In this document: piece after piece, positions 1 to 5,399 of the stretch | How positions within the stretch are numbered: position 1 is the stretch's first letter | How the letters are laid out: each line of letters opens with the position of its first letter | Source of the DNA: Candidatus Kerfeldbacteria bacterium | GTDB taxonomy: Bacteria; Patescibacteriota; Patescibacteriia; SBBC01 | Reading direction: 5' to 3' | Length of the DNA: 11,035 bases | Assembly (NCBI GenBank): GCA_016204645.1 | Contig: JACQKI010000056.1 | Span: 1 to 11,035, forward strand | The notes under the pieces: generated by a model | Seen by the model: only the letters and a program-made list of their open reading frames with translations | What the model was told of the DNA's origin: nothing | Databases searched by the model: none | Program-made: the position numbers and the translations under genes

Positions 1-1303
1 CGGCAACGGTGGTTTGCAGCAGTATGGTGGCGGTCACGCGGAGTTTGAACGGCGCGACTCGCCAGACCTGGATAATGCCGAGCGTCAGCAGCAGTACGTA
101 GCTGATCAGGACTGCGATCGCCGCGCCCGAAGCGCCGTAGGCGGGCTGCAAGATCAAATTCAACCCGATGTTGACAATTACGGCCGCCCCCAGGTTGACA
201 GTGTTCCAGACTTGCCGGTTGGTTGCGATCAGAAAGCTGCCAACCGGAAAGTTGAGGAAGATGAACGGCAGCGCCAAGATCATAATCCGCAGCGGATCAA
301 CAGCCGCTAGGTAGACTCGGTTAAACAGCTTGGTCACGAACGGTTCGGCCAGGATAAAAACGCCGACCACGATCGGAACGCTGAAAATGATTAAGTACCG
401 CAGCGACCGCTCGAACACGTGGGTCAGGTGTTCGCGGGCGTGCACGAAGTAGTAGCTCATGGCCGGCAGTAAGCTGGCGGCGAAGGCGGCCGGCACGAAC
501 TCGAGCGCGAACGGGATTTTATGGGCGGCCCGGTAAATGCCGACCGCTGTTTGGCCGGCATTGCCCAGCAGCAGGTACAGGTCCGCGTAGGTAAACAGCT
601 TAGCCAGCAGGGCGGCGCCGAGAATCGGCACTGCGATGCCGAAAAATCGGCGGAGCAACGAGCTGTCCCAGCCCAGCCGGGGAAAGGCGCCGAGCTTTCG
701 CCGGAACATAATCAGCAGGTAGGTGAAGTTGACGACGCTGCCCAGCAGAATGGCGATCATCAGGGCGTACAGTCCGAAGCCGAGCTTGAGTCCGATGATG
801 CCGGCCCCGGTTGATGTCAGCTGAGTGGCGACAATGCCGAAGGCTTCGTACCGGAACACCTGGATTCCACGCAAGGCCGCGGTAAAGGTCATGGTGAACA
901 TGTCGAAGGCGACCACGCACCCGGCTAAGAACAGCAGCGTTCGCGTCGTCTGTGAAAAAGGGAAAAAGGCGTTGATTGCCAAGCCTGCAAGCAGGGCGAC
1001 GATCGCCAGCAGAATTTTAACCGACAGGATGCTATTGACGTAGCTCAGAACCCGATCCGGCGCTTTCGCTACTTCGCGGGTCAGTACCACGGACAGCGAA
1101 AAGTCAATCAGAATCAGGGCAATCGGAACGGCAGTCCGGATCGGCTCGAAGTGACCGAAGTCGCTCGGGCCGATGGCCCGAACGAAGTAGACAAAGTACC
1201 CCAGCGAGACGAGCTTCTGGATGACCGTCGCGGCCAGCAAGTACGACGTGTTGGACAGGATCCTGGCTTGTCCCTGGGCGATTTCTTCGGCCGGGCGCGG
1301 CAT
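1..1303 (-). CDS. Polysaccharide/lipid-linked oligosaccharide flippase, MOP superfamily (3' end cut by window)
   Basis: The visible 434 residues are almost entirely hydrophobic helices separated by short basic loops, with no stop before the window edge. The N-terminus (ILSNTSYLLAATVIQKLVSLGYFVYFVRAIG, split here as ILSNTSYLLA then ATVIQKLVSL) and the following GPSDFGHF are typical of Wzx/RfbX-type polysaccharide biosynthesis proteins. Such proteins flip lipid-linked sugars across the cytoplasmic membrane. The N/R-rich amphipathic N-terminus, an Arg-Gly-Gln-type loop near residues 145-152 and the repeat of helix pairs after residue 220 fit that fold. The chosen ATG (1303) is the first one after the upstream gene and has no Shine-Dalgarno sequence; an extended -10 element lies 9 nt before it. 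It follows rpsI by 45 nt. The substrate cannot be told from sequence; MurJ (lipid II) is less likely because its signature motifs are not evident. Confidence 0.85.
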   Translation of the reverse strand, partial: MPRPAEEIAQGQARILSNTSYLLAATVIQKLVSLGYFVYFVRAIGPSDFGHFEPIRTAVPIALILIDFSLSVVLTREVAKAPDRVLSYVNSILSVKILLAIVALLAGLAINAFFPFSQTTRTLLFLAGCVVAFDMFTMTFTAALRGIQVFRYEAFGIVATQLTSTGAGIIGLKLGFGLYALMIAILLGSVVNFTYLLIMFRRKLGAFPRLGWDSSLLRRFFGIAVPILGAALLAKLFTYADLYLLLGNAGQTAVGIYRAAHKIPFALEFVPAAFAASLLPAMSYYFVHAREHLTHVFERSLRYLIIFSVPIVVGVFILAEPFVTKLFNRVYLAAVDPLRIMILALPFIFLNFPVGSFLIATNRQVWNTVNLGAAVIVNIGLNLILQPAYGASGAAIAVLISYVLLLTLGIIQVWRVAPFKLRVTATILLQTTVA

Positions 1304-1312
1304 GCGGAGTTC

Positions 1313-1321
1313 AGTATACCA
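1313..1321 (-). promoter_or_regulatory. Extended -10 promoter element of the flippase gene, near-leaderless
   Basis: On the minus strand this reads TGGTATACT: a TG-N extension followed by TATACT, five of six matches to TATAAT. Its last base is 9 nt before the flippase ATG. A transcript starting 6-8 nt downstream would therefore have a leader of only about 1-3 nt. No good -35 hexamer is seen 16-18 nt upstream, as is common for extended -10 promoters. Promoter activity is inferred from sequence only. Confidence 0.55.
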
Positions 1322-1348
1322 CGTCCCGACGGCTGGCCGTGTCTGAGG

Positions 1349-1867
1349 TCAGCGCTTCTGCCACTGCGGTGCGCGCCGGGCGCGCTTGAGGCCGTACTTC
1401 TTACGCTCCTTGACTCGCGGGTCGCGGGTCAGGAAACCGGCCTTCTTGAGCGTCGGGCGGAGCTCAGGTTCCAGTTTCACCAGCAGCCGGCTCAAGCCAA
1501 GACGGATGGCCTCCGCCTGTCCGCGCTTTCCGCCGCCATTAACCTTGACGCTGAGGTCGCCGGTCGTCGCCGGCTGGGTGAGTTCCAGCGGACCGCGGAC
1601 GATTTTTTGAAGCTCGAACGTGGGAAAGTACCCGTCGACTGCCTGGCCGTTTACCAGGAAGCTTCCACTACCTTTGGGTGTAAATCGAACGCGGGCAATT
1701 GCGGATTTACGGCGCCCGACAGCCATCTGGTACGACCGGATGACCGCGGATCGCAGCGCAGGTTTCGGGCTGAGTTTAGCCGCCGCGCGCGGAGTGGCCC
1801 GCTTAGGCTTGGTGGTTCGAGCTGGGCGCTTGCGTTTGGTCGTGCTGGCGGTGGAAGCGGGAGTCAT
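1349..1867 (-). CDS. rpsI: 30S ribosomal protein S9 (uS9) with long N-terminal extension
   Basis: S9 lies in the 30S head, and its C-terminal tail reaches the P-site tRNA. The core runs from about residue 44: MAVGRRKSAIARVR (48-61), FLVNGQAVDGYFP, KVNGGGKRGQAEAIRLGL, and a canonical end KKYGLKRARRAPQWQKR matching the usual SKR tail. The protein is 172 residues against about 130 for the family. The extra N-terminal 45 or so residues are rich in Lys, Arg, Thr, Ala and Pro and probably disordered. I chose ATG 1867 because it sits 2 nt after the rplM stop, like other junctions in this operon. An internal ATG at 1726 would give a near-minimal 125-residue S9 but leave about 140 nt untranslated. It is the last gene of the ribosomal cluster and ends in TGA. 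No SD is seen. Confidence 0.95.
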   Translation of the reverse strand: MTPASTASTTKRKRPARTTKPKRATPRAAAKLSPKPALRSAVIRSYQMAVGRRKSAIARVRFTPKGSGSFLVNGQAVDGYFPTFELQKIVRGPLELTQPATTGDLSVKVNGGGKRGQAEAIRLGLSRLLVKLEPELRPTLKKAGFLTRDPRVKERKKYGLKRARRAPQWQKR

Positions 1868-1869
1868 AG

Positions 1870-2220
1870 TTAGGGTTCTACTTTCAGCCGACGCAGCAGC
1901 TTCGGTCGAAGCTTGTTGGCCGGTAGCATGCGCGCGACGGCTAGTCGGATGACCTGCTCTGGCGAGCGAGCAAACAGGGTGCTGGCACTGACCAGCTTCA
2001 GTCCTCCCGGGTACCCAGAAAATCGAGCGTACTTCCGCTGCTCCCACTTTTTACCCGTCAACCGCACTCTGGCCGCGTGAGCGACGGTCACCCGCACGTG
2101 CGGCGGGCGAGCTGGGTCAAAGTCGGGTCGGTGCTTTCCGCGCAGCAGCAGGGCAGCTCGGCTGGCAACTCGACCAAGCGCTTGGCCTTCGGCGTCTACG
2201 GTTTGTCGATCAACCACCAT
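1870..2220 (-). CDS. rplM: 50S ribosomal protein L13 (uL13), short form
   Basis: L13 is an early-assembly protein of the large subunit. The sequence shows TVDAEGQALGRVASRAALLLRGK near the N-terminus (residues 7-29), the family signature LTGKKWEQRKYARFSGYPGG (54-73), and the C-terminal AVARMLPANKLRPKLLRRLKV. At 116 residues it is shorter than E. coli L13 (142), mostly through a trimmed N-terminus. ATG 2220 is 1 nt after the rplQ stop (TAGTATG). A TTG four codons upstream (2232) is in frame but would overlap rplQ and adds residues outside the family core. No SD is visible, so coupling to rplQ translation is likely. It is followed 2 nt later by rpsI, the usual L13-S9 pair. Confidence 0.95.
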   Translation of the reverse strand: MVVDRQTVDAEGQALGRVASRAALLLRGKHRPDFDPARPPHVRVTVAHAARVRLTGKKWEQRKYARFSGYPGGLKLVSASTLFARSPEQVIRLAVARMLPANKLRPKLLRRLKVEP

Positions 2221-2221
2221 A

Positions 2222-2575
2222 CTAGGAAACAAATTCGATCAGCGCCAGCGGGCTGGCGTCACCGGCGCGCTGGCCCAACCGTACGATTCTGGTGTACCCG
2301 CCAGGTCGCTGCGCGTAGCGCGGCCCGAGCGTAGTCAGAACTTTTTTTACTGCGACTTCATGGCCGAGCGTTGAAAGCAGGTGGCGCCGGTTCGCAAGCG
2401 ACGGGTTTCGGCCGCGCGTGATCAGCCGTTCGACGAACGGCCGAAGGGTTTTGGCTTTGGCCTGCGTCGTGGCAATGCGTCCGTGGACGATTAAACTGAT
2501 GGCCAGGCCGCGAATCAGGCTCCGTCTGGCTGCCCGAGTTCGACTGAGTACCTTACGCTTGTGGCGGTGTCTCAT
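2222..2575 (-). CDS. rplQ: 50S ribosomal protein L17 (bL17)
   Basis: The protein has 117 residues and starts MRHRHKRKVLSRTRAARRSL, close to the canonical MRHRKxGRKLxRxxxHRxAL opening. It continues with IVHGRIATTQAKAKTLRPFVERLITRGR and ends with GGYTRIVRLGQRAGDASPLALIEFV, the conserved L17 C-terminus. L17 binds near the peptide exit tunnel. The start at 2575 lies inside rpoA: the two reading frames overlap by 23 nt. A purine-rich SD (2582-2594) precedes it, so this gene may be initiated independently as well as by coupling. The frame stays open upstream of 2575 into rpoA, but that extension has no L17 similarity and is a shadow. Confidence 0.96.
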   Translation of the reverse strand: MRHRHKRKVLSRTRAARRSLIRGLAISLIVHGRIATTQAKAKTLRPFVERLITRGRNPSLANRRHLLSTLGHEVAVKKVLTTLGPRYAQRPGGYTRIVRLGQRAGDASPLALIEFVS

Positions 2576-3359
2576 GGTCAACCTTCTCCTCCTCGTTCGG
2601 GACACCCGCAGCCGCTTCTTCAGGAGCGGTCGCATCCTTCTTGGCTCGACCCCGCTTCTTTTTTCCGCTCCCGTCCGAGACTTTTGAAAACTCCGTGAAA
2701 TGATCGACCAGTATTTTGGCAGCTTCTCCCAAGGCGTGCCCCGGCGAAATCGTACCGTCCGTTTCGATTTCCAGCACCAGCCGATCGAAGTTGGTGATTT
2801 GCCCGACCCGGACGTTCTCGATGGTGAAGTTGACGATTTTGATCGGCGTGTAGACCGCATCAATTGCAATCCAGCCGAGTTCGAGCTTCTCTTTTTCGCG
2901 GTTCTCGACTGGAACGTAGCCGCGTCCAGGCGTAACCATCACCTCCATGGCTAAACTCGCGGCCTTGTCGGTCAGGCTGGCGATCACCTGTTTCGGGTTG
3001 ACCACCTCGACGGTGCTGGGGGCTTCAAAGTCCGATGCAGTCACGGCCTGCTGTCCTTTGACGTTGAGCTTGAGCGTTGCCGGCTCGTCGCCGTGCAGCT
3101 TCAACCGCACCAGCTTGAGGTTGAGGATCAGGCTGACCATGTCTTCCTTGACGTACGGCAGCGTTGAGAATTCATGGTCAACTCCCTCAACTTTGACCGC
3201 GGTAATCGCCGCTCCGGGCAGCGATGACAAGAGCACCCGGCGGAGGGCGTTGCCTAAGGTCGTGCCGTAGCCGGGGTAGCAAGGCTCGACCACGAACCGC
3301 GCCCAGTCTTTTTGAGACTCGACGGTTTCGACTTTGGACGGCAACGGGATTGATTCCAT
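2553..3359 (-). CDS. rpoA: DNA-directed RNA polymerase subunit alpha, lacking the C-terminal domain
   Basis: Alpha dimerises to nucleate RNA polymerase assembly. The N-terminal domain is complete: PGYGTTLGNALRRVLLSSLP (29-48), VEGVDHEFSTLPYVKEDM (57-74), GRGYVP (145-150), YTPIKIVNFTIENVRVGQ (170-187) and DRLVLEIETDGTISPGHAL (192-210), then EAAKILVDHFTEF (212-224). After about residue 229 the protein turns into a Lys-rich stretch (GKKKRGRAKK, 232-241) and an acidic, Ala/Pro-rich tail ending at 268. The alpha-CTD, which contacts UP elements and activators in E. coli alpha (329 residues), is absent. ATG 3359 has a clear SD (TGGAGAAG, GGAG 6 nt away) and lies 18 nt after rpsD. The 3' end overlaps rplQ by 23 nt. 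Confidence 0.97.
   Translation of the reverse strand: MESIPLPSKVETVESQKDWARFVVEPCYPGYGTTLGNALRRVLLSSLPGAAITAVKVEGVDHEFSTLPYVKEDMVSLILNLKLVRLKLHGDEPATLKLNVKGQQAVTASDFEAPSTVEVVNPKQVIASLTDKAASLAMEVMVTPGRGYVPVENREKEKLELGWIAIDAVYTPIKIVNFTIENVRVGQITNFDRLVLEIETDGTISPGHALGEAAKILVDHFTEFSKVSDGSGKKKRGRAKKDATAPEEAAAGVPNEEEKVDHETPPQA
2582..2594 (-). promoter_or_regulatory. Shine-Dalgarno region of rplQ inside rpoA
   Basis: The minus strand reads GAGGAGGAGAAGG, with AGGAGG ending 12 nt and AAGG ending 6 nt before the rplQ ATG. These same bases encode Glu-Glu-Glu-Lys (257-259 and the following Lys) of the rpoA tail, so one stretch serves both as codons and as ribosome binding site. It is the strongest SD in the window. 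Confidence 0.75.
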
Positions 3360-3365
3360 ATGCTT

Positions 3366-3369
3366 CTCC
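3366..3369 (-). promoter_or_regulatory. Shine-Dalgarno site of rpoA
   Basis: GGAG within TGGAGAAG on the minus strand, 6 nt before the rpoA ATG, in the 18-nt gap after rpsD. It supports the chosen rpoA start and is one of only three clear SD sites in the ribosomal operon. Confidence 0.7.
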
Positions 3370-3377
3370 AGGTAATG

Positions 3378-3989
3378 CTAGCGTGAATAAAATTCTACAA
3401 TCAGCTGGGTGTTGACCGGTATGGCCTGATCGTCAGCCGCCGGCAGAGCCTGCACCGTGGCGGTCATGTCCGTCGCCGACACCTTCAGCCAGCTCGGCGG
3501 CTGGTGGTGCTCAAGCTGCTTCTGGGTCGTAACCAGCTGACCGTGTGGTTTCGCGCGCTGCTTGATAGCAACGGTTTGGCCGGGTTTGACCTGGAACGAC
3601 GGGATGTTGACGGGCTGGCCGTTTACGGAAATGTGGCCATGCCGGACCAGCTGCCGGGCCGCCTCGCGCGAAGGCGCAAAGCCAGCTCTGAAGACAACGT
3701 TATCGAGCCTCAGCTCGAGCAGCTGCAGCAGCAGTTCTCCCGTATTGCCAATCCGCCGGCGGGCCGCGCTGACGTACCGACGGAATTGCCGCTCCAGGAT
3801 GCCGTACACTAATTGGGCTTTCTGCTTTTCGCGAAGCCGGAGCCCGTACTCAGAAGTTTTTCCAGTTCCACGCGGGCCGTGCTGCCCAGGCGGGTAGGGG
3901 CGACGCGAGAAGGCCTTTTCGCCGTGGGTGATGAGCTTTTCACCGAGCCGGCGCGCCCGCTTCGTTCGTGGGTTGAGGTTGCGTCCCAT
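3378..3989 (-). CDS. rpsD: 30S ribosomal protein S4 (uS4)
   Basis: S4 is a primary 16S rRNA binder that nucleates assembly of the 30S body. The 203-residue length is standard. The N-terminal part carries RARRLGEKLITHGEKAFSRRPYPPGQHG and SEYGLRLREKQKAQLVYGILERQFRRYV. The S4 RNA-binding domain is at about 92-150: LRLDNVVFRAGFAPSREAARQ, LVRHGHISVNGQPVNIPSF. The N-terminus has no cysteines, so it is the zinc-free form. ATG 3989 is 2 nt after the rpsK stop, with GGAGAG 9 nt upstream as a plausible SD inside the end of rpsK. In E. coli S4 represses the alpha operon by binding its mRNA; whether it does so here cannot be told. Confidence 0.97.
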   Translation of the reverse strand: MGRNLNPRTKRARRLGEKLITHGEKAFSRRPYPPGQHGPRGTGKTSEYGLRLREKQKAQLVYGILERQFRRYVSAARRRIGNTGELLLQLLELRLDNVVFRAGFAPSREAARQLVRHGHISVNGQPVNIPSFQVKPGQTVAIKQRAKPHGQLVTTQKQLEHHQPPSWLKVSATDMTATVQALPAADDQAIPVNTQLIVEFYSR

Positions 3990-3991
3990 GC

Positions 3992-4438
3992 TTAGACTCT
4001 CCGAACCTTCGGGGGGCGGCAGCCGTTGTGCGGAATGGGCGTGATGTCCTTGATTGAGGTGATGTTTAAACCCAGCGCGCCTAAGGCTCGAACCGCAGCT
4101 TCCCGACCAGAGCCGACGCCACGGACGAACACCTCAACGTTTTTCAGACCGACGTCGCGGACGCGTTCAACCAGATCACGGACCGTGCTGGTAGCCGCGT
4201 AGGGCGTGGATTTTTTCGGCCCCTTGAAACCCATTTTTCCGGCTGACGACCACCCGATGACTGCCCCGGTTTGGTCGGTGATGGTGACGATGGTGTTGTT
4301 GTATGTGGCTTGGATGTAGACTCGACCAGCGGCCACGAATTTTTTACCCAATTTTTTCCGCGGTTTAGCAGCCGCAGCGGCAGGCACGGCCGCGACGGCA
4401 GTTGGCTGGGCTGGGGTGATTAACTCGGGTGCAGGCAT
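3992..4438 (-). CDS. rpsK: 30S ribosomal protein S11 (uS11) with Ala/Pro-rich N-terminal extension
   Basis: S11 sits on the 30S platform near the E site. The core is clear: GRVYIQATYNNTIVTITDQTG (38-58), WSSAGKMGFKGPKKSTPYAA, VFVRGVGSGREAAVRALGALGL and the C-terminal ITPIPHNGCRPPKVRRV. The length is 148 against about 129. The extra roughly 24 N-terminal residues are Ala/Pro/Val-rich and followed by a basic KPRKKLGKK. ATG 4438 is 3 nt after the rpsM stop, and no other plausible start exists before the core. No SD is seen, so reinitiation after rpsM is likely. Confidence 0.97.
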   Translation of the reverse strand: MPAPELITPAQPTAVAAVPAAAAAKPRKKLGKKFVAAGRVYIQATYNNTIVTITDQTGAVIGWSSAGKMGFKGPKKSTPYAATSTVRDLVERVRDVGLKNVEVFVRGVGSGREAAVRALGALGLNITSIKDITPIPHNGCRPPKVRRV

Positions 4439-4441
4439 AGG

Positions 4442-4837
4442 CTAGGTTTTTTCGGCTGCCGCGCGTCGGCCAGAACCCATGGTCCGGCGGACGTTGCCGC
4501 GCACGGTCCGTGAGTTTGTCCGAGTCCGCTGACCCCGCACCGGGAGCTGCTTGGCGTGACGAACACCCCGGTACGCGCCGATGTCCTTCAGCCGCTTGAT
4601 GTTCATGAATACCTCGCGTCGCAGATCGCCCTCGACCCGGAACTGCTTTTCCAAGAGCGTCCGAATACGTCCAACCTCAGCTTCGGTCAGCTGGTCGGTT
4701 TTCTTCATCGGATCAATCGCGGCTTCCGAGAGAATTTTTTGGCTCAGGCCCACTCCGATACCGTAGACGTACGGCAGGGCGTAGGCGATGCGTTTGTGGC
4801 CGGGGAGGAGTACTCCGGCAATCCGGATCGGCGGCAT
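4442..4837 (-). CDS. rpsM: 30S ribosomal protein S13 (uS13)
   Basis: S13 lies in the 30S head and contacts the P-site tRNA and the large subunit (bridges B1a/B1b). The 131-residue protein begins IRIAGVLLPGHKRIAYALPYVYGIG, has the helix-two-turn-helix region around 25-60, then DLRREVFMNIKRLKDIGAYRG and RHAKQLPVRGQRTRTNSRTVRG, the family signature (about 83-114), with a basic C-terminal tail. ATG 4837 is 2 nt after the rpmJ stop. An AAGGG inside the end of rpmJ is at most a weak SD. Confidence 0.97.
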   Translation of the reverse strand: MPPIRIAGVLLPGHKRIAYALPYVYGIGVGLSQKILSEAAIDPMKKTDQLTEAEVGRIRTLLEKQFRVEGDLRREVFMNIKRLKDIGAYRGVRHAKQLPVRGQRTRTNSRTVRGNVRRTMGSGRRAAAEKT

Positions 4838-4839
4838 AG

Positions 4840-4956
4840 TTACCCTTGGCGCTGCTTGTGCTTAGGATTCGTCGGACAGATGACCATCAGCCGTCCGCGA
4901 CGTCGAACGACCCGGCAGTTCTTGCACATCGGCTTGACACTGGCTCGCACCTTCAT
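4840..4956 (-). CDS. rpmJ: 50S ribosomal protein L36 (bL36), zinc-binding form
   Basis: This 38-residue gene was found by reading the minus strand between infA and rpsM. It begins MKVRASVKPMCKNCRVVRRR and ends VICPTNPKHKQRQG, nearly identical to the family consensus. The zinc ligands C11, C14, C27 and H33 are all present, so it is the C+ form. Its ATG overlaps the infA stop in an ATGA (4956-4953), which implies translational coupling, and it is 2 nt before rpsM. Confidence 0.97.
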   Translation of the reverse strand: MKVRASVKPMCKNCRVVRRRGRLMVICPTNPKHKQRQG

Positions 4957-5246
4957 GTGCTGTGACGGTAGATGATCCGTCCCTTGGTTAAGTCGTACGG
5001 CGTGATCTCGACGGTGACTCGATCGCCGGGGAGAATACTGATCTTGTGCATCCGCATCCGACCGGAGAGGTGCGCCAGGATCTGATGGCCGTTTTCCAGG
5101 TTTACCCGGAACGAGGCGTTGGGCAGCAGCTCCTCCACGGTCCCGACCAGCTCCAGGAACCCCTTATTTTTCGGGGCCGGCGGAGGCGGTAACTCGCGGC
5201 GCTGGTTACGGAGCTTTTTCGATCGGAAGAAAGGTCGTTTGCGCAT
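4953..5246 (-). CDS. infA: Translation initiation factor IF-1 with N-terminal extension
   Basis: IF-1 is an S1/OB-fold protein that blocks the A site during initiation. The OB core spans about 29-97: GTVEELLPNASFRVNLENGH (35-54), ILAHLSGRMRMHKISILPGD (56-75), VTVEITPYDLTKGRIIYR (77-94), close to canonical IF-1. The protein is 97 residues against about 72. The additional first 28 residues are strongly basic, with a run PPPPAP, and are absent in typical IF-1. ATG 5246 is the only ATG before the core and has no SD; a 10-bp hairpin stops 5 nt upstream. It is the first gene of the ribosomal operon and ends in ATGA overlap with rpmJ. Confidence 0.96.
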   Translation of the reverse strand: MRKRPFFRSKKLRNQRRELPPPPAPKNKGFLELVGTVEELLPNASFRVNLENGHQILAHLSGRMRMHKISILPGDRVTVEITPYDLTKGRIIYRHST

Positions 5247-5251
5247 ACGAA

Positions 5252-5280
5252 TTTACGGCTGTACAGACGCCAGCCGTAAA
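5252..5280 (-). promoter_or_regulatory. Perfect inverted repeat (hairpin) in the infA leader
   Basis: The arms TTTACGGCTG and CAGCCGTAAA form a perfect 10-bp stem with a 9-nt loop on the transcribed strand, ending 5 nt before the infA ATG. It is not followed by a U-tract, so it is unlikely to be an intrinsic terminator. Its place makes it a candidate for translational control of the operon or for RNA stabilisation. A second, small hairpin (TCCC, loop GTTC, GGGA; 5285-5296) lies just upstream in the same leader. I do not recognise a known ribosomal-leader family. Confidence 0.6.
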
Positions 5281-5357
5281 AGTTTCCCGAACGGGAGTAT
5301 GGCTTGAGCTTGTCGTCTTACGCGGTGCTTGGACGAAGTCGTGCAGAACAGGCATCT

Positions 5358-5386
5358 AGCCTACCAAACCCTGAAAAATCTGTCAA
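5358..5386 (-). promoter_or_regulatory. Promoter of the infA-rpsI ribosomal operon
   Basis: On the minus strand there is a consensus -35 TTGACA (5386-5381), a 17-bp spacer and a -10 TAGGCT (5363-5358) preceded by TGG, giving an extended -10. The expected start near 5351 gives a leader of about 105 nt before infA. The site begins 14 nt after the alaS stop, and no terminator is seen between, so read-through from alaS is also possible. The -10 matches TATAAT at only three positions, but these are the most conserved ones. Confidence 0.65.
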
Positions 5387-5399
5387 TTCCGGTGCAGGT

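Noticed and set aside
1329..1340. Inverted repeat ACGGCTGGCCGT after rpsI as a terminator.
   Set aside because: The stem is only 4-5 bp with a tiny loop and no U-tract follows.
1151..1873. A 240-codon open frame on the plus strand opposite the flippase start and rpsI.
   Set aside because: It is antisense to a clear S9 gene, its translation resembles no family and is Arg/Gly/Leu-rich as expected for a GC-rich shadow frame.
2221..2232. TTG start for rplM at 2232 giving four more residues.
   Set aside because: It would overlap rplQ, has no SD, and ATG 2220 directly after the rplQ stop fits the spacing pattern of the operon.
2576..2869. Upstream in-frame extension of rplQ to 2869.
   Set aside because: The extra residues show no L17 similarity, lie over conserved rpoA coding sequence, and ATG 2575 matches the family start with a strong SD.
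4953..4956. Possible recoding of UGA (as in Gracilibacteria/Absconditabacteria).
   Set aside because: infA, rpsI, alaS and the metal-receptor gene all end at TGA exactly where their families end, so TGA is a stop here.
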